Assembly (NCBI GenBank): GCA_027186245.1
Contig: CP114483.1
Location: 1,870,001-1,934,000 of the forward strand
DNA from: Coriaria nepalensis
Lineage: Eukaryota; Streptophyta; Magnoliopsida; Cucurbitales; Coriariaceae
Length of the DNA stretch: 64,000 nucleotides
Direction of reading: 5' to 3'
Positions 47,801-62,527 of this stretch are shown piece after piece. Under the pieces are notes generated by a model. It did not search any database. It saw nothing but the letters and a program-made list of their open reading frames with translations, and was not told where the DNA came from. Within the stretch, counting starts at the first letter, position 1; each line of letters begins with the position of its first letter. The position numbers were made by a program, and so were the translations under genes.

Positions 47801-49835
47801 TCTAGTGTCCAGTCTTTGAACTTCAAGTACTTGCTAGGTACCCGAGGGATTTGAAATGTCTGTTCGTTTGATGCTTCCGGGAGAGATAGCTCTTGTCACT
47901 TGCCCTCCCGAATATGCACATGACAAGTTTCCGAGGTCAATTTATCTATCAACTTTAGTTCTATTTTCTCGTATATACGAATTTCCTAAAACAATCTACA
48001 TGCGGAGAATCATTAATTAAATGTTTGACTATTGATCAGGCCAGCCGATGTTCCAGAGGGTGCTCATATTCAATGGGAGATTGAACTTCTTGGTTTTGAG
48101 ATGCCGAAGGTAAGTACTTACCAATTAACATGAGATCTACTTCTAAGTTTCAAGCTAGTGATCCCTTTTGAGATCCTTCTCTCTGGCATGAACTCATTAG
48201 ATTCAAGGAAATCGAATTAAAATAAGATAGATGTGAATTGCCATCAGTTCTCGAGAATTCTAAAAACTCCACATATACTCAAATGTCTCAATATATAGCA
48301 TTCTTTTTGGTTTAATGCTTTTGGAAAACGTCATATTGACCTGCTCAATTATTGTCACAAAACACTAACACTCAGAGAAGCTATTGATAACAAAATTTAT
48401 TTTACATCAGTTGTATTTAGCAAAACTAATTTACTTTCCACGTAAAATGGCTAATCATGTCAGGATTGGACTGGTTTGAACTTTCAAAGCATAATGGGTG
48501 ATGCAGGGAGTATCAGAAACACAGTATGTCTATAGCATGAAGTATTCCTGTTGGCAAATTTTACAGCTTATTTTTAATTAGATATTATGTTATTTATTGG
48601 ACCGATTTTTCACATTTATCATGTTTTATGAAATATTATTTTATTTTCAGGGAAACAGGCTCTTCAAAGAAGGAAAATTTGAACTTGCCAAAGCCAAGTA
48701 TGATAAGGTAATACAAATGATACAAATTCGTACTCAAATGTTGTTTAATGACTATCACCTCTACAAGGTGTCATGACACAATGATACTGCTTACTCCTCT
48801 GCAAGTGCTTCGAGAATTTAATCATGTTAATCCACACGATGATGATGAAGGGAAATTGTTTTCAAATACACGAGTAAGTGCGGTGTACTCAATAACCCAA
48901 CTGTATGGAACTGTTGTATGATCGTCAGTCTATTAGGACAACATGGGTTCCAAGATTGATAGTCTTTTCTTTCCTGTATGAATGAAGAATTTGTTAAATT
49001 TGAATGTTGCTGCTTGCTACATGAAATTAGGAGAATGCAGAAAGTCCATTGAGACGTGCAATAAGGTATCGACCCTTCACTAAAACTTGAAAAGTAAAAA
49101 AAACGTTCTAGCACTGATACATGCTCACTAACTGGCATCATAATTATACTAAAAACTTGTAGGTTTTAGATGCCAACCCTACACATGTCAAGGCTCTATA
49201 CAGACGTGGAATGGCTTACATGGCAGTTGGAGACTTTGAGGAAGCAAGGAACGACTTTAACATGGTAAAAAGCCTATGAAATATATATAATTTATTTTCA
49301 TGGTTTAGTATCTGAAACTCTTGCATCCTGTTTCTCATACCCATCTGGACGCCGTAGATGATCAAGTACGACAAGTCCTCTGAACCTGATGCAATGTCTG
49401 GTCTTGCAAAACTAAAGCAGAAAGAGCAGGTAAAACTTCCACCGCATCTCCCTACTTGCTATTACGGAGAGGAAGTAAAAGTTTAATAGCTGGGATGGAT
49501 AGTGGAATATTACTGTTTATCTAGTTTAATGGTAATATCTTTTGATGAGCAGGAAATTGAGAGAAAGGCGAAGAAACAATTCAAGGGGCTATTTGACAAA
49601 AAACCAGGGGAGATTTATGAGGTTGGAGATGAAGATAGAGTAGATCATACTGAAAGTAAAAATCAGGATGCTAACCAAGAAAAAGAGGAATCAGGTGAGG
49701 ACAAAAGCTCAGAGGAAGCTCGTGAGGCAGGCAGCTGCACCTGAGGCAACTCGACCAGGTTGGTTCTCCCTCATCTGGCCGAGGGAAAGAAGAGTATTTT
49801 CAGCTCTTGGCCTACAGAGGTGTTCCATACTGTGA
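44853..49835 (+). pseudogene. PAS1: PASTICCINO1 (FKBP-TPR immunophilin) locus, disrupted
   Basis: Twenty exons (44853-44926, 45051-45135, 45353-45422, 45655-45752, 46071-46193, 46508-46540, 46650-46708, 46818-46902, 46988-47146, 47242-47299, 47598-47746, 47838-47935, 48040-48109, 48464-48523, 48651-48707, 48805-48873, 48988-49065, 49163-49264, 49358-49429, 49553-49835) would encode about 626 residues, close to the family's usual 635. There are three FKBP-like domains (about 50-410) and TPR repeats (GNRLFKEGKFELAKAKYDKV, LNVAACYMKLGECRKSIE, ALYRRGMAYMAVGDFEEARNDF). PAS1 scaffolds very-long-chain fatty-acid elongation at the ER and controls cell division. Lesions: TAG at 47714-47716 where relatives have Gln (stop at codon 321); acceptor AG changed to AA at 48803-48804; a one-base insertion near 49730 that cuts off the C-terminus; GC donors at 46194 and 47147. 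Introns are kept, so this is a decaying original or duplicated locus, not a retrocopy. Assembly error is the alternative. Confidence 0.8.
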
Positions 49836-50799
49836 TTAGTTGTTTGAAATTTCATTACATAGATAGGCAGCTTACTAAAGAGTAAAGAATTAATGGAGAA
49901 TAATTACATTTAACGATTATTAAATGTATTGACAACATGCAAAGTTTTGAACAATTTGATTCAACCACAGTTTGGCCAAACTCAAGATGAACCGGAAGTT
50001 GAGTTTACAAAAACTCATTTACAAACATCAGGATGAGTCTCATCGATCAGGATTTGCGTATTTGCATTTTGTCTGATTTTATTTTACTTTTTATTATTTT
50101 ATTTTAAAAAAAAATTCTCTTTTCTGGGAAGTAGATAACAACGCAAGATACGTATGAAAAATCAAGTACGAAAAAAGAGTAACAGGCCAATAGCATTTCA
50201 AATTCCCCTCCAACTGATCATACCCGAAAACGGTTGGTTAGTCACGAGCAAAACAAGACGACAAAACAACCTAGGAAATTTAGGAAAAGATTAGAGGGGG
50301 GAAAAAAAAAAAACAAAGTTTTTCTTTGTGTAGCATAGTTTGTCGTTTTGCCTTTTGTATTGTCTGAAACTGAAAGGATTGTGTCGACTTTTCCGTCTTC
50401 CTATTCGTCTTCTCTTTTCCTTCGCCTTCACTGCTCCGTGAACTCCAGAAGACAAGTAACAACGATAATTACAATTACTAAGTACTAAGTACTTCATTAA
50501 TGCAACCTATATTATTGCCTAAGTAATAAATGAAACTTTTTTCTCACAGCACCTCGACTTTTAAAAAACTTTTAGTCTATAAAATTTCATTAAATATATT
50601 TTTATCCACTCTAATTTTTATTTAATATATTTTACTCCCATAATTTTTTATTATTATTATTTTTTTTTACAGAACTTTTATTTTATTTTTTATTTTTCTT
50701 CTGTAAATTGTCACAATGCGAAGTGCAACAGATGAAATCATAAGACCTTTTTACACAGGTGTAAATTTAAAATGAGGACAAACAATGTCCGACATGTCG
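49836..50799. other. Intergenic between PAS1 locus and COPT gene
   Basis: Convergent 3' regions. AT-rich with poly-A/poly-T runs; no gene seen. Confidence 0.6.
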
Positions 50800-51252
50800 T
50801 CAAACTTTGGTCTGATCTTCATTAACGTTACTAGCCGACAAAAGAGCGCGAAACTTAACGACCAAGAAACCAACGGCGTGACCAGTAACAGCAGCTATGA
50901 AGATTCCGACGTTAAACGACATAACAGCCAGCATGACCAGATAAAGCGAAGCCATCCGGAAAGTATGAAGACAGGTCAGGATTATCCCGGCGAAGAGCGG
51001 AGATCCGGTGGGTCTTAAGGCTGCAGAGTGGGCGGACAGAACCTCGACGGAGAAGGATAGAGTTACCACAAAAAATAAAGCTAATATGTACATGCCAAGA
51101 CTGTGGTTCGGCCAACCGGAAAAAAGGATCGTGGCATCTTTGCCCCAGTAGAAGCTCATTTGCATCATCATCATGTTCATCGTTGAGTTCATGTTCATCT
51201 TACCGCCGGCGCCGGGCATGGACGGCGGACTCATGGGCATGTTCATATCCAT
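50800..51252 (-). CDS. Copper transporter, CTR/COPT family
   Basis: Single-exon, 150 residues. A Met-rich extracellular N-terminus (MDMNMPMSPPSMPG, then MNMNSTMNMMMMQMSF) that binds Cu(I) is followed by three membrane segments: about 48-70, then YLVMLAVMSFN carrying the MxxxM copper-selectivity motif in TM2, then GHAVG giving GxxxG packing in TM3. CTR proteins work as trimers importing Cu(I) across the plasma membrane or out of organelles. Length fits Arabidopsis COPT1/2/6. The C-terminus (NEDQTKV) lacks the CxC end of some family members. It is divergent from the heat-shock gene 453 bp away. Confidence 0.93.
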   Translation of the reverse strand: MDMNMPMSPPSMPGAGGKMNMNSTMNMMMMQMSFYWGKDATILFSGWPNHSLGMYILALFFVVTLSFSVEVLSAHSAALRPTGSPLFAGIILTCLHTFRMASLYLVMLAVMSFNVGIFIAAVTGHAVGFLVVKFRALLSASNVNEDQTKV

Positions 51253-51476
51253 GTCAAGAAACTTTTGAGAGAGAGAGAGAGAGAGAGATTAGTAGCCTCG
51301 TAGGTACTTGGTAGGTGTTATTTAAATTAAATGGAGCTATAAGTGGTAGATATGGGCCTGGCTGCTTACAGACCCTAATAGTCGAATTGGAGTTTGGCCC
51401 AAAAAATTGCACTCGGGCTAGAGCCCATGGCGGAACGTCTCTGTTCTGTCATGCAGATGACATTGATGGAAATACC

Positions 51477-51534
51477 AGAACGTTCTCTTCCATCATTCTT
51501 CATGAAGCTGGTGGAAGCTTTTAATAATTTCGAA
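51477..51534 (+). promoter_or_regulatory. Heat-shock element cluster of sHSP promoter
   Basis: Two HSF-type arrays of nGAAn/nTTCn units. aGAAc-gTTCt-cTTCc lies at 51477-51491. TTC (51499-51501), GAA (51504-51506) and GAA (51514-51516) form a gapped element, with TTCGAA at 51529-51534. They lie 55-115 bp upstream of the TATA box and upstream of a gene expected to be heat-induced. Confidence 0.7.
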
Positions 51535-51590
51535 GAGCGACAGAGAGAGAGAAGAGTCCAGAGATTTCAGGACACCTCTCCATAGCTCCC

Positions 51591-51600
51591 TATATATATC
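51591..51600 (+). promoter_or_regulatory. TATA box of sHSP gene
   Basis: Sequence tatatatatc, downstream of the heat-shock elements and about 105 bp upstream of the ATG at 51705; transcription should begin near 51625. Confidence 0.65.
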
Positions 51601-51704
51601 CTCACCACCATCTTCAGACAAGATAAGAAAACATCGTTCATTATCAAACACTACTTGCAAAACAAGCTCTCTTCTGTTTTTAATTTTCATTTCATAAGCA
51701 AAAG

Positions 51705-52145
51705 ATGTCTCTAATCCCAAGTCTGTTTGGAAACAGGAGTATCTTGGACCCCTTTTCATCAGATATATCGGCACCCTTTGGTTCCAACGAGGTGTCCTCA
51801 TTCGGCATTAACGCTCAGGTGGATTGGAAGGAAACGCCGGAATCCCATGTGTTCAAGGTTGATCTTCCCGGCCTGAAGAAGGAGGAGGTGAAGGTTGAGG
51901 TTGAGGAAGGTCATGTGCTTCAGATTTCTGGAGAGAGGAGTGTCGAGAAGGAGGAGAAAAATGACAGGTGGCACCGCGTCGAGAGAGGCCGTGGCAAGTT
52001 TCTCCGACGGTTCAGATTGCCGCAGAATGCCAAGCTCGATGAAGTGAAAGCTTCCATCGAAAATGGTGTTCTTACTGTCAACGTTCCAAAAGTTCCTGAG
52101 ACAAAGCCTCAGGTCAAAGCCATTGAGATCTCCGGCTCCGGCTAA
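51705..52145 (+). CDS. Class I cytosolic small heat-shock protein (HSP17-18 type)
   Basis: Intronless, 146 residues. It has the class I N-terminus [12 protein letters not shown]...LDPFS, then the alpha-crystallin domain (about 38-130) from [20 protein letters not shown] through the [20 protein letters not shown] segment to [20 protein letters not shown], and a C-terminal tail with the I-x-I anchor (IEI, followed by SGSG). These proteins form 12-mers and hold unfolding proteins until HSP70/100 refold them. Intronless structure, heat-shock elements and a close TATA box indicate strong heat induction. A polyadenylation-type AATAAA lies at 52301-52306. Confidence 0.97.
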   Translation: MSLIPSLFGNRSILDPFSSDISAPFGSNEVSSFGINAQVDWKETPESHVFKVDLPGLKKEEVKVEVEEGHVLQISGERSVEKEEKNDRWHRVERGRGKFLRRFRLPQNAKLDEVKASIENGVLTVNVPKVPETKPQVKAIEISGSG

Positions 52146-54739
52146 TTATGAGGCAACTCCATAAACATGGTTGATGATTTTGATTTGCTCTGGTTTGTTT
52201 AATGTCATCACCAAATAAAAATGAGTTTGTCAGTGAGCTGTACTTGTACTTTTAAGGTGTCTCTTCTGGTTTCTTCTATAGTTCACTCTAATGAGTAATA
52301 AATAAAGTTACAGATTATCATCAGACACAATTGAGCTGGAAAGGCAGAACTCATCCTTGTAGCATTCATGTCGGCAAACAAGTGTCATAAGTCAACAGGG
52401 GAAAGCATGGTGAATACAAATGGACCATTGATCCTCAATTTTCTCAAACACATTGGTAACAAACTGTCCTCCCCAACTGCTCCCCTTTGTCTTAACCAAT
52501 TCAACACAGTAGCACAGAGATATTCCTAGCTAGTCATAACATCTTCACATCCAGATATCCCCTCTAAAATGAACTTTCACATCCTTCGGTTCAATCTCTA
52601 ATGGAAACTCATAGTATGCCCAGAGATATTCCTAGCTAGTCATAACATCTTCACATCCAGATATCCCCATGAACCTGGATGAGCACAGCACACATTATCT
52701 CCTTTTGCCCATAGATTTTGCATGGCTGCAAGATCTCCTGTCCGGAATGAATCGTAGAATCGAGCATTTGCTAGTTACACCGAACATCTGCTATCGAGCC
52801 TTGAGGCTGTCTCTAAGCTTCGCCGCTCTAGAATAGTTCTATTCTGCAATGGACTTCTTTAGGTCCCGCTCTAAGCTTTGCCGCTCTATTGTGATGCTCT
52901 TACTACGTAGGCTACTCTCTGAATCCTCTTTTTTCACTCGACGGGGTGCTGTTCTGGAGAACTATGAGCAAACATTTTCCATGTCCTGTTAATTGCAGAT
53001 GAATTTAGAAAACTACTCGAGAGAGCTAAGAAAATTACTGGATCTTCTGGTTCGTAGAGTGACAGGGGTACAGAAAACAGAGGAGGAAGGAACTCTTAAG
53101 GTTGTTGATGTTTGAATACAGTAACGTCGGTAAGGTATGATAAAGCTTCATCATATCAGACATGGTTCCCTGTAATAAAACAATTGTAGCCAGATTTCAG
53201 CTCCTGCTGCTAGAAATAGATAGAATCGGAATGGAAGAGTGCACCGAGAGAGAGAAATATATGAAAAAAGCGAGATGAGTTGAAGTTCTTTAGCTGGACT
53301 TTCAGTGTAGCAGAAAGCAGGGGCACGATGCGCCATGTTTGAGGAGGTCCTTTACAGAGAATTCAGGAGCTAGGTTATGGTTAAGAGACTAACTTGATTT
53401 TGAGGCTGCAAGCAAAACCCGAAAGAAGGTTTTGCTTATCATTTCACAGAGATCGGGAACCTGAAATTGGGGGAAGAAGGGGGGATGTTGCAGGGAACAT
53501 TTGAGAAAGGAAGCAGGACCAATAGATTGGGCCTAAGTAGGAAGGGGAGCCCAGAGACGGAATGGGCCGTGGCAAAATGAATTTGGGCTGAGGTAGGTAG
53601 GACTAGGTTAGGCTGGGCCCTGAAGAATCCACATTATGTTGAAGCCTTCTAGAAAACAGATGAAAAGTCCGGTTAGAATTATTACGAAAGCAAAGGAAGC
53701 TTGCCATTGACATTTTTATTTTGTCCCTATACCTTATCTTTTTTATATGAGATACATTTACAATAATTCTCATCTTTTTTCTCACGAGGATGATATTATT
53801 ATATATACTAGTTTAGTTTATAGAAAGATGTTTGCTCTACCTAAGATAGATGCTCGTTCGGCGTCGAAGGGGATCGAGGTTTTCTACCGGCCGGAAGAAA
53901 GATAACTAGTAAAAAAACTGTATAAAAAAAAAAACGTTTTAAATTCCGATTCAATATAATATAATATAATATAATATCCCGTTATGAAAAAAAAAAAAGA
54001 AATAAAAAAAAAGGAAGGATTTGCATAATTGTAGAAAGATATGTATTTTAGAGAGGTCCTAAGAGGAAGTAACGCCCAACGACTCCTCCAACAAGCCGGC
54101 AGATTTGAAATGAAATCAAACCGTCAACTTGTTATTTGAAACATACCCATTCCATACTACGGGATTCGAAACATTTGACCATGTAATTGACTTTTCTCAT
54201 TCATCTATATAAATATAAATATAAATATAAAATAATTTAATTATTACCCCACTAAGCTAACGTCATAAATATACGAATTCAAATTCAAAGATAAAACGAG
54301 GGAATATGAATATGAATATGAGAGGGGTTATAATTTTAAATAAACGACGGTCCACGATTCCATCTAGAATGATTATTAATTGCTACCTTTCAGCAAGTGA
54401 CACAGTAAAAACTGAATTCAAGTTAAAAATTATTTTATTTTATTTTATTTTATTTATGAATGAATTAATTAATTAATTAAAATTAAATAAATGTCAGATG
54501 AGTTTGTAATTAAAGATATAAATAAAGGAAAAATAATATAATATAAAAATAACCATCGAATGACATGGCATCCACTTGTCGCCATTTTAGAGAAGGAGAA
54601 TATCGATTTTTATTTGTCCCCGCCTTTAAAAAGATCACGTTCACTCGTTCAGTTACGTTTCTGGCGCTACGGATTTTCCTTTTATAATTATTATAGGCGG
54701 CGAGTTTTACTTTTCATTCCTTTGCTTCTTAAATCTTCC

Positions 54740-54770
<31 letters not shown>

Positions 54771-55220
54771 AATTATTTATTAATTTTTAAAAAAAATAAT
54801 GTATGCTTTGCAAGTACTTTCGCGTCGACTGGCTTCTCTGGGCCGTGTAGAAGTCGCGTATATAAAACAGGATGGACTGATGGGATAAAAGGCAAACCAA
54901 TCTGACCGGCTTTCTTCTTCTTCTTTCGTTTCTTTCATTTCGATTTTTTCAAATTACGCGTTATCCCGTTCCCACTCCTACTTAAACATCTACTTCTCCC
55001 CGGTGTTTGGATTTTTCAATTGCCTATTTCTTCGATCTCTTCTCTCGCTCCAGATTCTCGATTCGATTTACCGTGGTGTTCTGCTTGGCCCTCATCTGTG
55101 GATTGCTTTGCAATTTGATTTTGGGCATTTTGAGGGCTTTTGCTGATGACCGGTGTTGATTTTTTTTCCAAGTATTTGATGGCTGAGTGACATGGAATTG
55201 ATTGCTTAATACTAATCAAT
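52146..55220. other. Intergenic and IPC synthase leader region
   Basis: No supported gene. Contains the 48-bp direct repeat (52515, 52621), AT-rich DNA with 'ataat' and 'tttta' runs, poly-T at 54731-54763, and from about 54900 CT-rich leader sequence of the IPC synthase gene, with a possible 5' UTR. Confidence 0.55.
52515..52668. repeat. 48-bp direct repeat, two copies 106 bp apart
   Basis: 52515-52562 and 52621-52668 are identical over 48 bases (starting cagagatattcctag). A weaker duplicated 'aagcttcgccgctcta' phrase follows at about 52817 and 52871. Confidence 0.9.
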
Positions 55221-57985
55221 ATGATTGAAATGAAGCTTTACATTAGTCGCGAATCGTCTAAGGTTTGCTCTCTGATCTTTTCTTATGGTTTTTTTTTTTT
55301 TTTGGTTGACCTTTTACTGTAATTAGAGCTGACGATGTTTGCGATTGATCTGGTTTTGTTGTTTGTGATATGGTGAGAAGCTATGGAAAAGAGTTTCTGC
55401 AGAGGTAATAACAGAAATCCACCTTCTCCTTGACAATTGGAAGTATCTTCTTGGAGGACTCATCTTTCAGGTTTGCCTACGACAGTCCATCACTTCTTAT
55501 ATATGTTTTGAACATCTGGCTTCGATTTTGAGTCCCAAATCAGCCTACATGTAAAAGTGTTGGAAGTCTGGGAAATTTTTGTTTCTAGAAATGTAGGCAC
55601 AGTGTGGTGGAGTCCTTGGATCCATATTCAATATTTTTTTTTTCCTTTTTTGAATTTATTAAGTGCATCATTGTGGAGTGGTGAAGAGGCTTATGGAATG
55701 CTGACAATTTTCCGGATTTTGGTTTTCCTCTTCTGAGTCTGTCAATCACATTTCGATGATTGAATCATTGAGACTGTTTTTTGAAAGCATATTTAACAAC
55801 ATGATATATTTTTTTTTTCCACAAGTCAGCTTTTGGTCTCTCTCTCATGTTTTTGTGAAAGTTTATTTCTCTGAGTATCTCCCATGATACTAATGTAAAT
55901 TATGTAATTATCATTGTACCGTCTAATGTGTGAATACTTCTTGTCCTCAGTATATACATGGTCTCGCTGCTCGAGGAGTTCATTATCTACATAGGCCAGG
56001 GCCTGTACTTCAGGATGTTGGCTTCATGCTTCTTCCGGTTTGTATCCATTTGTGGCGTCTTATTTTGTCTTATCATCTTCTTTGTCTCATTGCTTATTCA
56101 TTCCCATACTGTTATAAAATAGGAGCTGGGGCAAGATAGAGCTTATATCAGTGAGACCCTATTCACCTTCATCTTTTTGTCTTTCTTCTTGGTAAGCCAC
56201 CTCCTGGTTTTGTCTCTATTATTGCAATTTTCCTGCATCCTGTTTAGATTTCTTACTTGTTTGGGGAATTTGACATATGCAATTTGTTGTGGTAAACCAG
56301 CTAAATAAGTTTCATCATAAGCCACCTATGAATATGAGAATGTGATTTGTCAGCTATCTGTGATATATTACCAGTAGGATTATTGATGATAGTGGGTGTC
56401 ATGATCCCATTTTCTTGTTTTTAGTGCTGACCTCTCTCTGCAAATGTCATTTCTTCTTCTATATGAGTTTGACTATATAATTATGGCTGCTGACAATGAT
56501 AGTGGAATTGTGATCATTATCACCAGTGTATATCCATTAATTTTGGTAAGTGTGACTAATGAATGGAGTGTCTGTTGCAGTGGACCTTTCACCCTTTCAT
56601 TCTCAAGAGTAAAAAGATCTACACGGTTCTGATCTGGTGCAGAGTTCTATCATTTTTAGTTGTAAGTAATGATTTTACTCTTTTACTTCTGGCAGTAGTG
56701 ATTCGGAGTACTTATTGTGAAGTGAACTTCGGCTTACCTTTGTGTGCATTGTTGTATTTGATTTCTGCAGGCTTGTCAAATGTTACGTATTCTTACATTT
56801 TATTCCACCCAGCTTCCCGGTCCAAACTACCATTGTCGCGAGGTATAATTTCTTATAGATGTCACAATATTTTCTGTGTACCCTGTTTTCTTTGTGGAAA
56901 GGTTTTTGTTTATGAATGAAGGGCATCTGCTTCTACTTTCATATCTAAAGTGTTTTTATCTCAGACTAGAAGGGAGAAAGATATAGATTAGTAATAATCT
57001 CTCCTGTTTGCAGGGTTCAAAACTTGCCACATTGCCTCCTCCGGGGAGTGTCTTTGAAGTCCTCTTGATCAGTAAGGATCTTCCTTGTATTCGAGCTCTT
57101 TTGGCTTACAATGCAATGATCACCTTTTCTTTCCTGTTACTCATTTGTCATATTTTCTTGCAGTTCCAAGTGGTATAATATATGGTTGTGGCGATTTGAT
57201 TTTTTCATCGCACATGATCTTCAGTCTAGTCTTTGTGCGCACATATCAGAAATATGGCACAGTCAGGTAAAATTTCTTCAATACACGGATATGAAATTAC
57301 ATTTTTTTTTTTTTGGTTTAAAATGTTGGTTTTAACTGGTTAATTTGTTTTTATTCATTATTCCAGATGGTTAAAACAGGTGGCTTGGTTGCTTGCTGTG
57401 ATCCAGAGCTTCTTGATCATTGCATCCCGAAAACATTACACAGTTGATGTTGTTGTAGCTTGGTATGCAGAACTTATCCCCCTATCTATTTCTATATTAA
57501 AATTATGTCTCTGTTTAAACTGAAGGGTACAACATTTCTGTAGGTATACGGTTAATCTGGTGGTATTCTTTATTGATACAAAATTGGCAGGTCAGGTTAC
57601 TTTCTCCTGGTTGGGTATCATTCGGTAGTTTTTCTTTAACCTTTTTTGCTGAGTTTTATTCATTTCTTACTGCAGAATTGCCTGATCGGACCAGTGGTTA
57701 TACATCAATGTTGTTACCATTAAGCACAAAAGACAGAGATACCAAGACCAAGGATGAGGATCACAAGCTCATGAATGGAAACTCGGGAGATCCAGCAGAT
57801 AGGGTACCAATACCAAGCTATTAGTCCAAAACATATAAAACATACTCTGTTTTCCAACACTTGTGACAAGCGTTATAATGTTGTTAATATTCGTTTTTCC
57901 TCAGAGGCAGAGAACTCAAGTTAATGGCAAGATTCTAGACGATGGGAACACAATCAATGTTAATACAACAATGAATGGTGCGTAA
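55221..57985 (+). CDS. IPCS1: Inositol phosphorylceramide synthase (PI:ceramide inositolphosphotransferase)
   Basis: Twelve exons (55221-55262, 55381-55470, 55951-56037, 56123-56191, 56581-56661, 56771-56842, 57014-57071, 57164-57266, 57367-57462, 57544-57590, 57676-57803, 57905-57985), all GT-AG. The protein has 317 residues, or 314 from the second ATG at 55230, which matches the family start (M-LYI-RE-SK). It moves phosphoinositol from phosphatidylinositol to ceramide in the Golgi, making inositol phosphorylceramide, the precursor of GIPC sphingolipids. Marks of the sphingomyelin-synthase-like fold are several membrane helices, the lumenal catalytic triad in CGDLIFSSH (H180) and [13 protein letters not shown] (H221, D225), and [17 protein letters not shown]. 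The end, NGK...TMNGA, is conserved. All catalytic residues are present. Of the Arabidopsis homologues, IPCS1 is the one next to PAS1, hence the symbol; IPCS2 (ERH1) is similar in sequence. Confidence 0.95.
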
Positions 57986-58097
57986 TAGTTCATCAGAAGT
58001 TGCAATTTAGGTGTTTCTTTACCGGTCTCTACTTGTTTAGATCTGTAGCAAGGGTCGTTTGTAGCTGTCTCAGACTGGTAACCCGTCTTCTTTTTTT

Positions 58098-58120
58098 CCC
58101 CCCCCCCCCCCCCCCCCCCC
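58098..58120. repeat. Poly-C tract (23 bp)
   Basis: Uninterrupted run of 23 C directly after seven T; a 15-C run follows at 58707-58721. Confidence 0.9.
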
Positions 58121-59148
58121 TCCCTTTTTGTGTGTATTTTATTAGGAAATGAAATTTGAGTTTATGCTTGATCACATGTTTGCAGCAGCTCTTTCTAACA
58201 TGAGCATTAACCATGCAAAAGTTGTAACATGGGATATCAAAGCTCCCATGATTTCCATCAGATTTTAGGATTACTCCATTTAATTTAATAACCAGCTCAC
58301 ATCACATGCCCCCCGTTCTTTCCCCTCTTAGCGTGGTGGGAACCAATCAATGATTTGGAACAGATTTGAAATGCCAAAAGGATTCTGTGATAGAGAAATG
58401 GACTGTATCATGTACACAATGAGGTAAGCAAGGAATCTTGGGTTTGTATAATAGAAGCAAATAGGATAAGGCTGTATGAAGTGGGTCCCTTCTATGTTAG
58501 GAATTGAAAAATAATTGAAAGGGAACAAAATGATTGAACAAGCTTTGTGTATCGTTTTATGTTTCAAATACATAAGATGTTGCATGTGTCAGTACAACTT
58601 AGAATCGCAAGATAATGGGGGATCCAGATTTTACAGCAAAGTTTTGGCTTTGCCCTACAAGATCCCTTTTTTCCTTGACAAAACAAAATTTTGACAGAAG
58701 AGAGGACCCCCCCCCCCCCCCATTAAAGACATCCTTGCCCAAAAAAAAAAAAGAAAAAGGCAGTGCTTGCGCAATTTAAGCTGTAAAAAAAGGCCAATCA
58801 GGAAAGACGAGGGAGATGACATCGATCATGATAATGATGATGATGATCAATGTTGTTTTGTAATAATTGAAGGAGTGTATGTAAACAACAGTTCATGATC
58901 ATTAAGGCATGTCCGAAATGTATAACGACCACTTTCTCCCCCTCCTTTTTTTTACATGCTTTTGCTATCTCACTCTCTCACTGTAAAAAAAAAGGCCATC
59001 ATAGGTGGTAGTAATTATTAACACCCACTTGTTCTTGTCAGGAGGTGATCAGACTCTCTTTCTTCATTTTCACCTTTTTCTCTTTCCCATTTTTCTTTCC
59101 ATTTTATTAAGGTTTTCCGATTTTACATGGAAACGCACAAATGGTGTG

Positions 59149-59195
59149 ACCATACCATACCATACCATACCATACCATACCATACCATACCATAC
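59149..59195. repeat. ACCAT pentanucleotide microsatellite, about 9 copies
   Basis: Perfect 5-bp tandem repeat over 47 bp, 0.7 kb upstream of the BSK start codon. Confidence 0.95.
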
Positions 59196-59876
59196 AACAG
59201 AACACAACACCGACTCTAGAATCAGTTGGGGAGTAGCGCGCGTGATCCATGTCTTCAAGAGAATATATATATATCACATGCATTTTCATGACCAAAAGAA
59301 AAAAAAAACAGAACGTTGACCATTTGCCACGTATGTAATATAAAAAACACTAAAATTGCAAGGTAGTTAATTAATTAGAAGTGATATTTGATTAAGCTAA
59401 ACCTTAATCGCCCGTTGGTTAACAAATCAACAAAAGACAGCGTATTAAGAATACTGATTACGAACATCTTTGTCATTGATTTGTTCCAATTTGCCTTTTT
59501 TACCCCCCAATTAGATTTAAGAAAATTAATTCGACAGACGACCGTTTTAATTCAACCATTAGTCCACTTTTCGCCGCCTCGCATTGCTCACACTGCGGGC
59601 CCGCCTTTTTTCTTCACCAGATTTCCTCTCTCCCTTTCCTCTCTCTTTCTCTCTAAAAGAAACCAGAAAAAGCTTAAGCTCTTTTCTCATACGAACTGCT
59701 TGCTAACAACAATTTATTTTTTCTTTTACAAGTAAACACAGAGCCGCTCAAGTGAGTTTCGTCTTTTGCCGAGGAATATTCAATTTCAGGAAATGCTCAC
59801 AGTTTGATCCTTTTTCTTGTTTCTTATCGGCCATTGCTTTTCGACTTCTTCTCCAGCGTTGATCGTACCGTCAAAA

Positions 59877-62527
<2,651 letters not shown>

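Larger units (their letters stand above)
57986..59876. other. Intergenic between IPC synthase and BSK genes
   Basis: No gene seen. It holds 3' UTR, a 23-C run (58098-58120), a 15-C run (58707-58721), the ACCAT repeat (59149-59195) and the BSK promoter/leader with a CT-rich stretch near 59625-59655. Confidence 0.6.

Noticed and set aside
53151..53336. Minus-strand 61-codon frame with hydrophobic stretches
   Set aside because: Composition explained by AG-rich DNA on the other strand; no known family.
59070..59319. Frames with YGMVW repeats
   Set aside because: Artefact of the ACCAT microsatellite.
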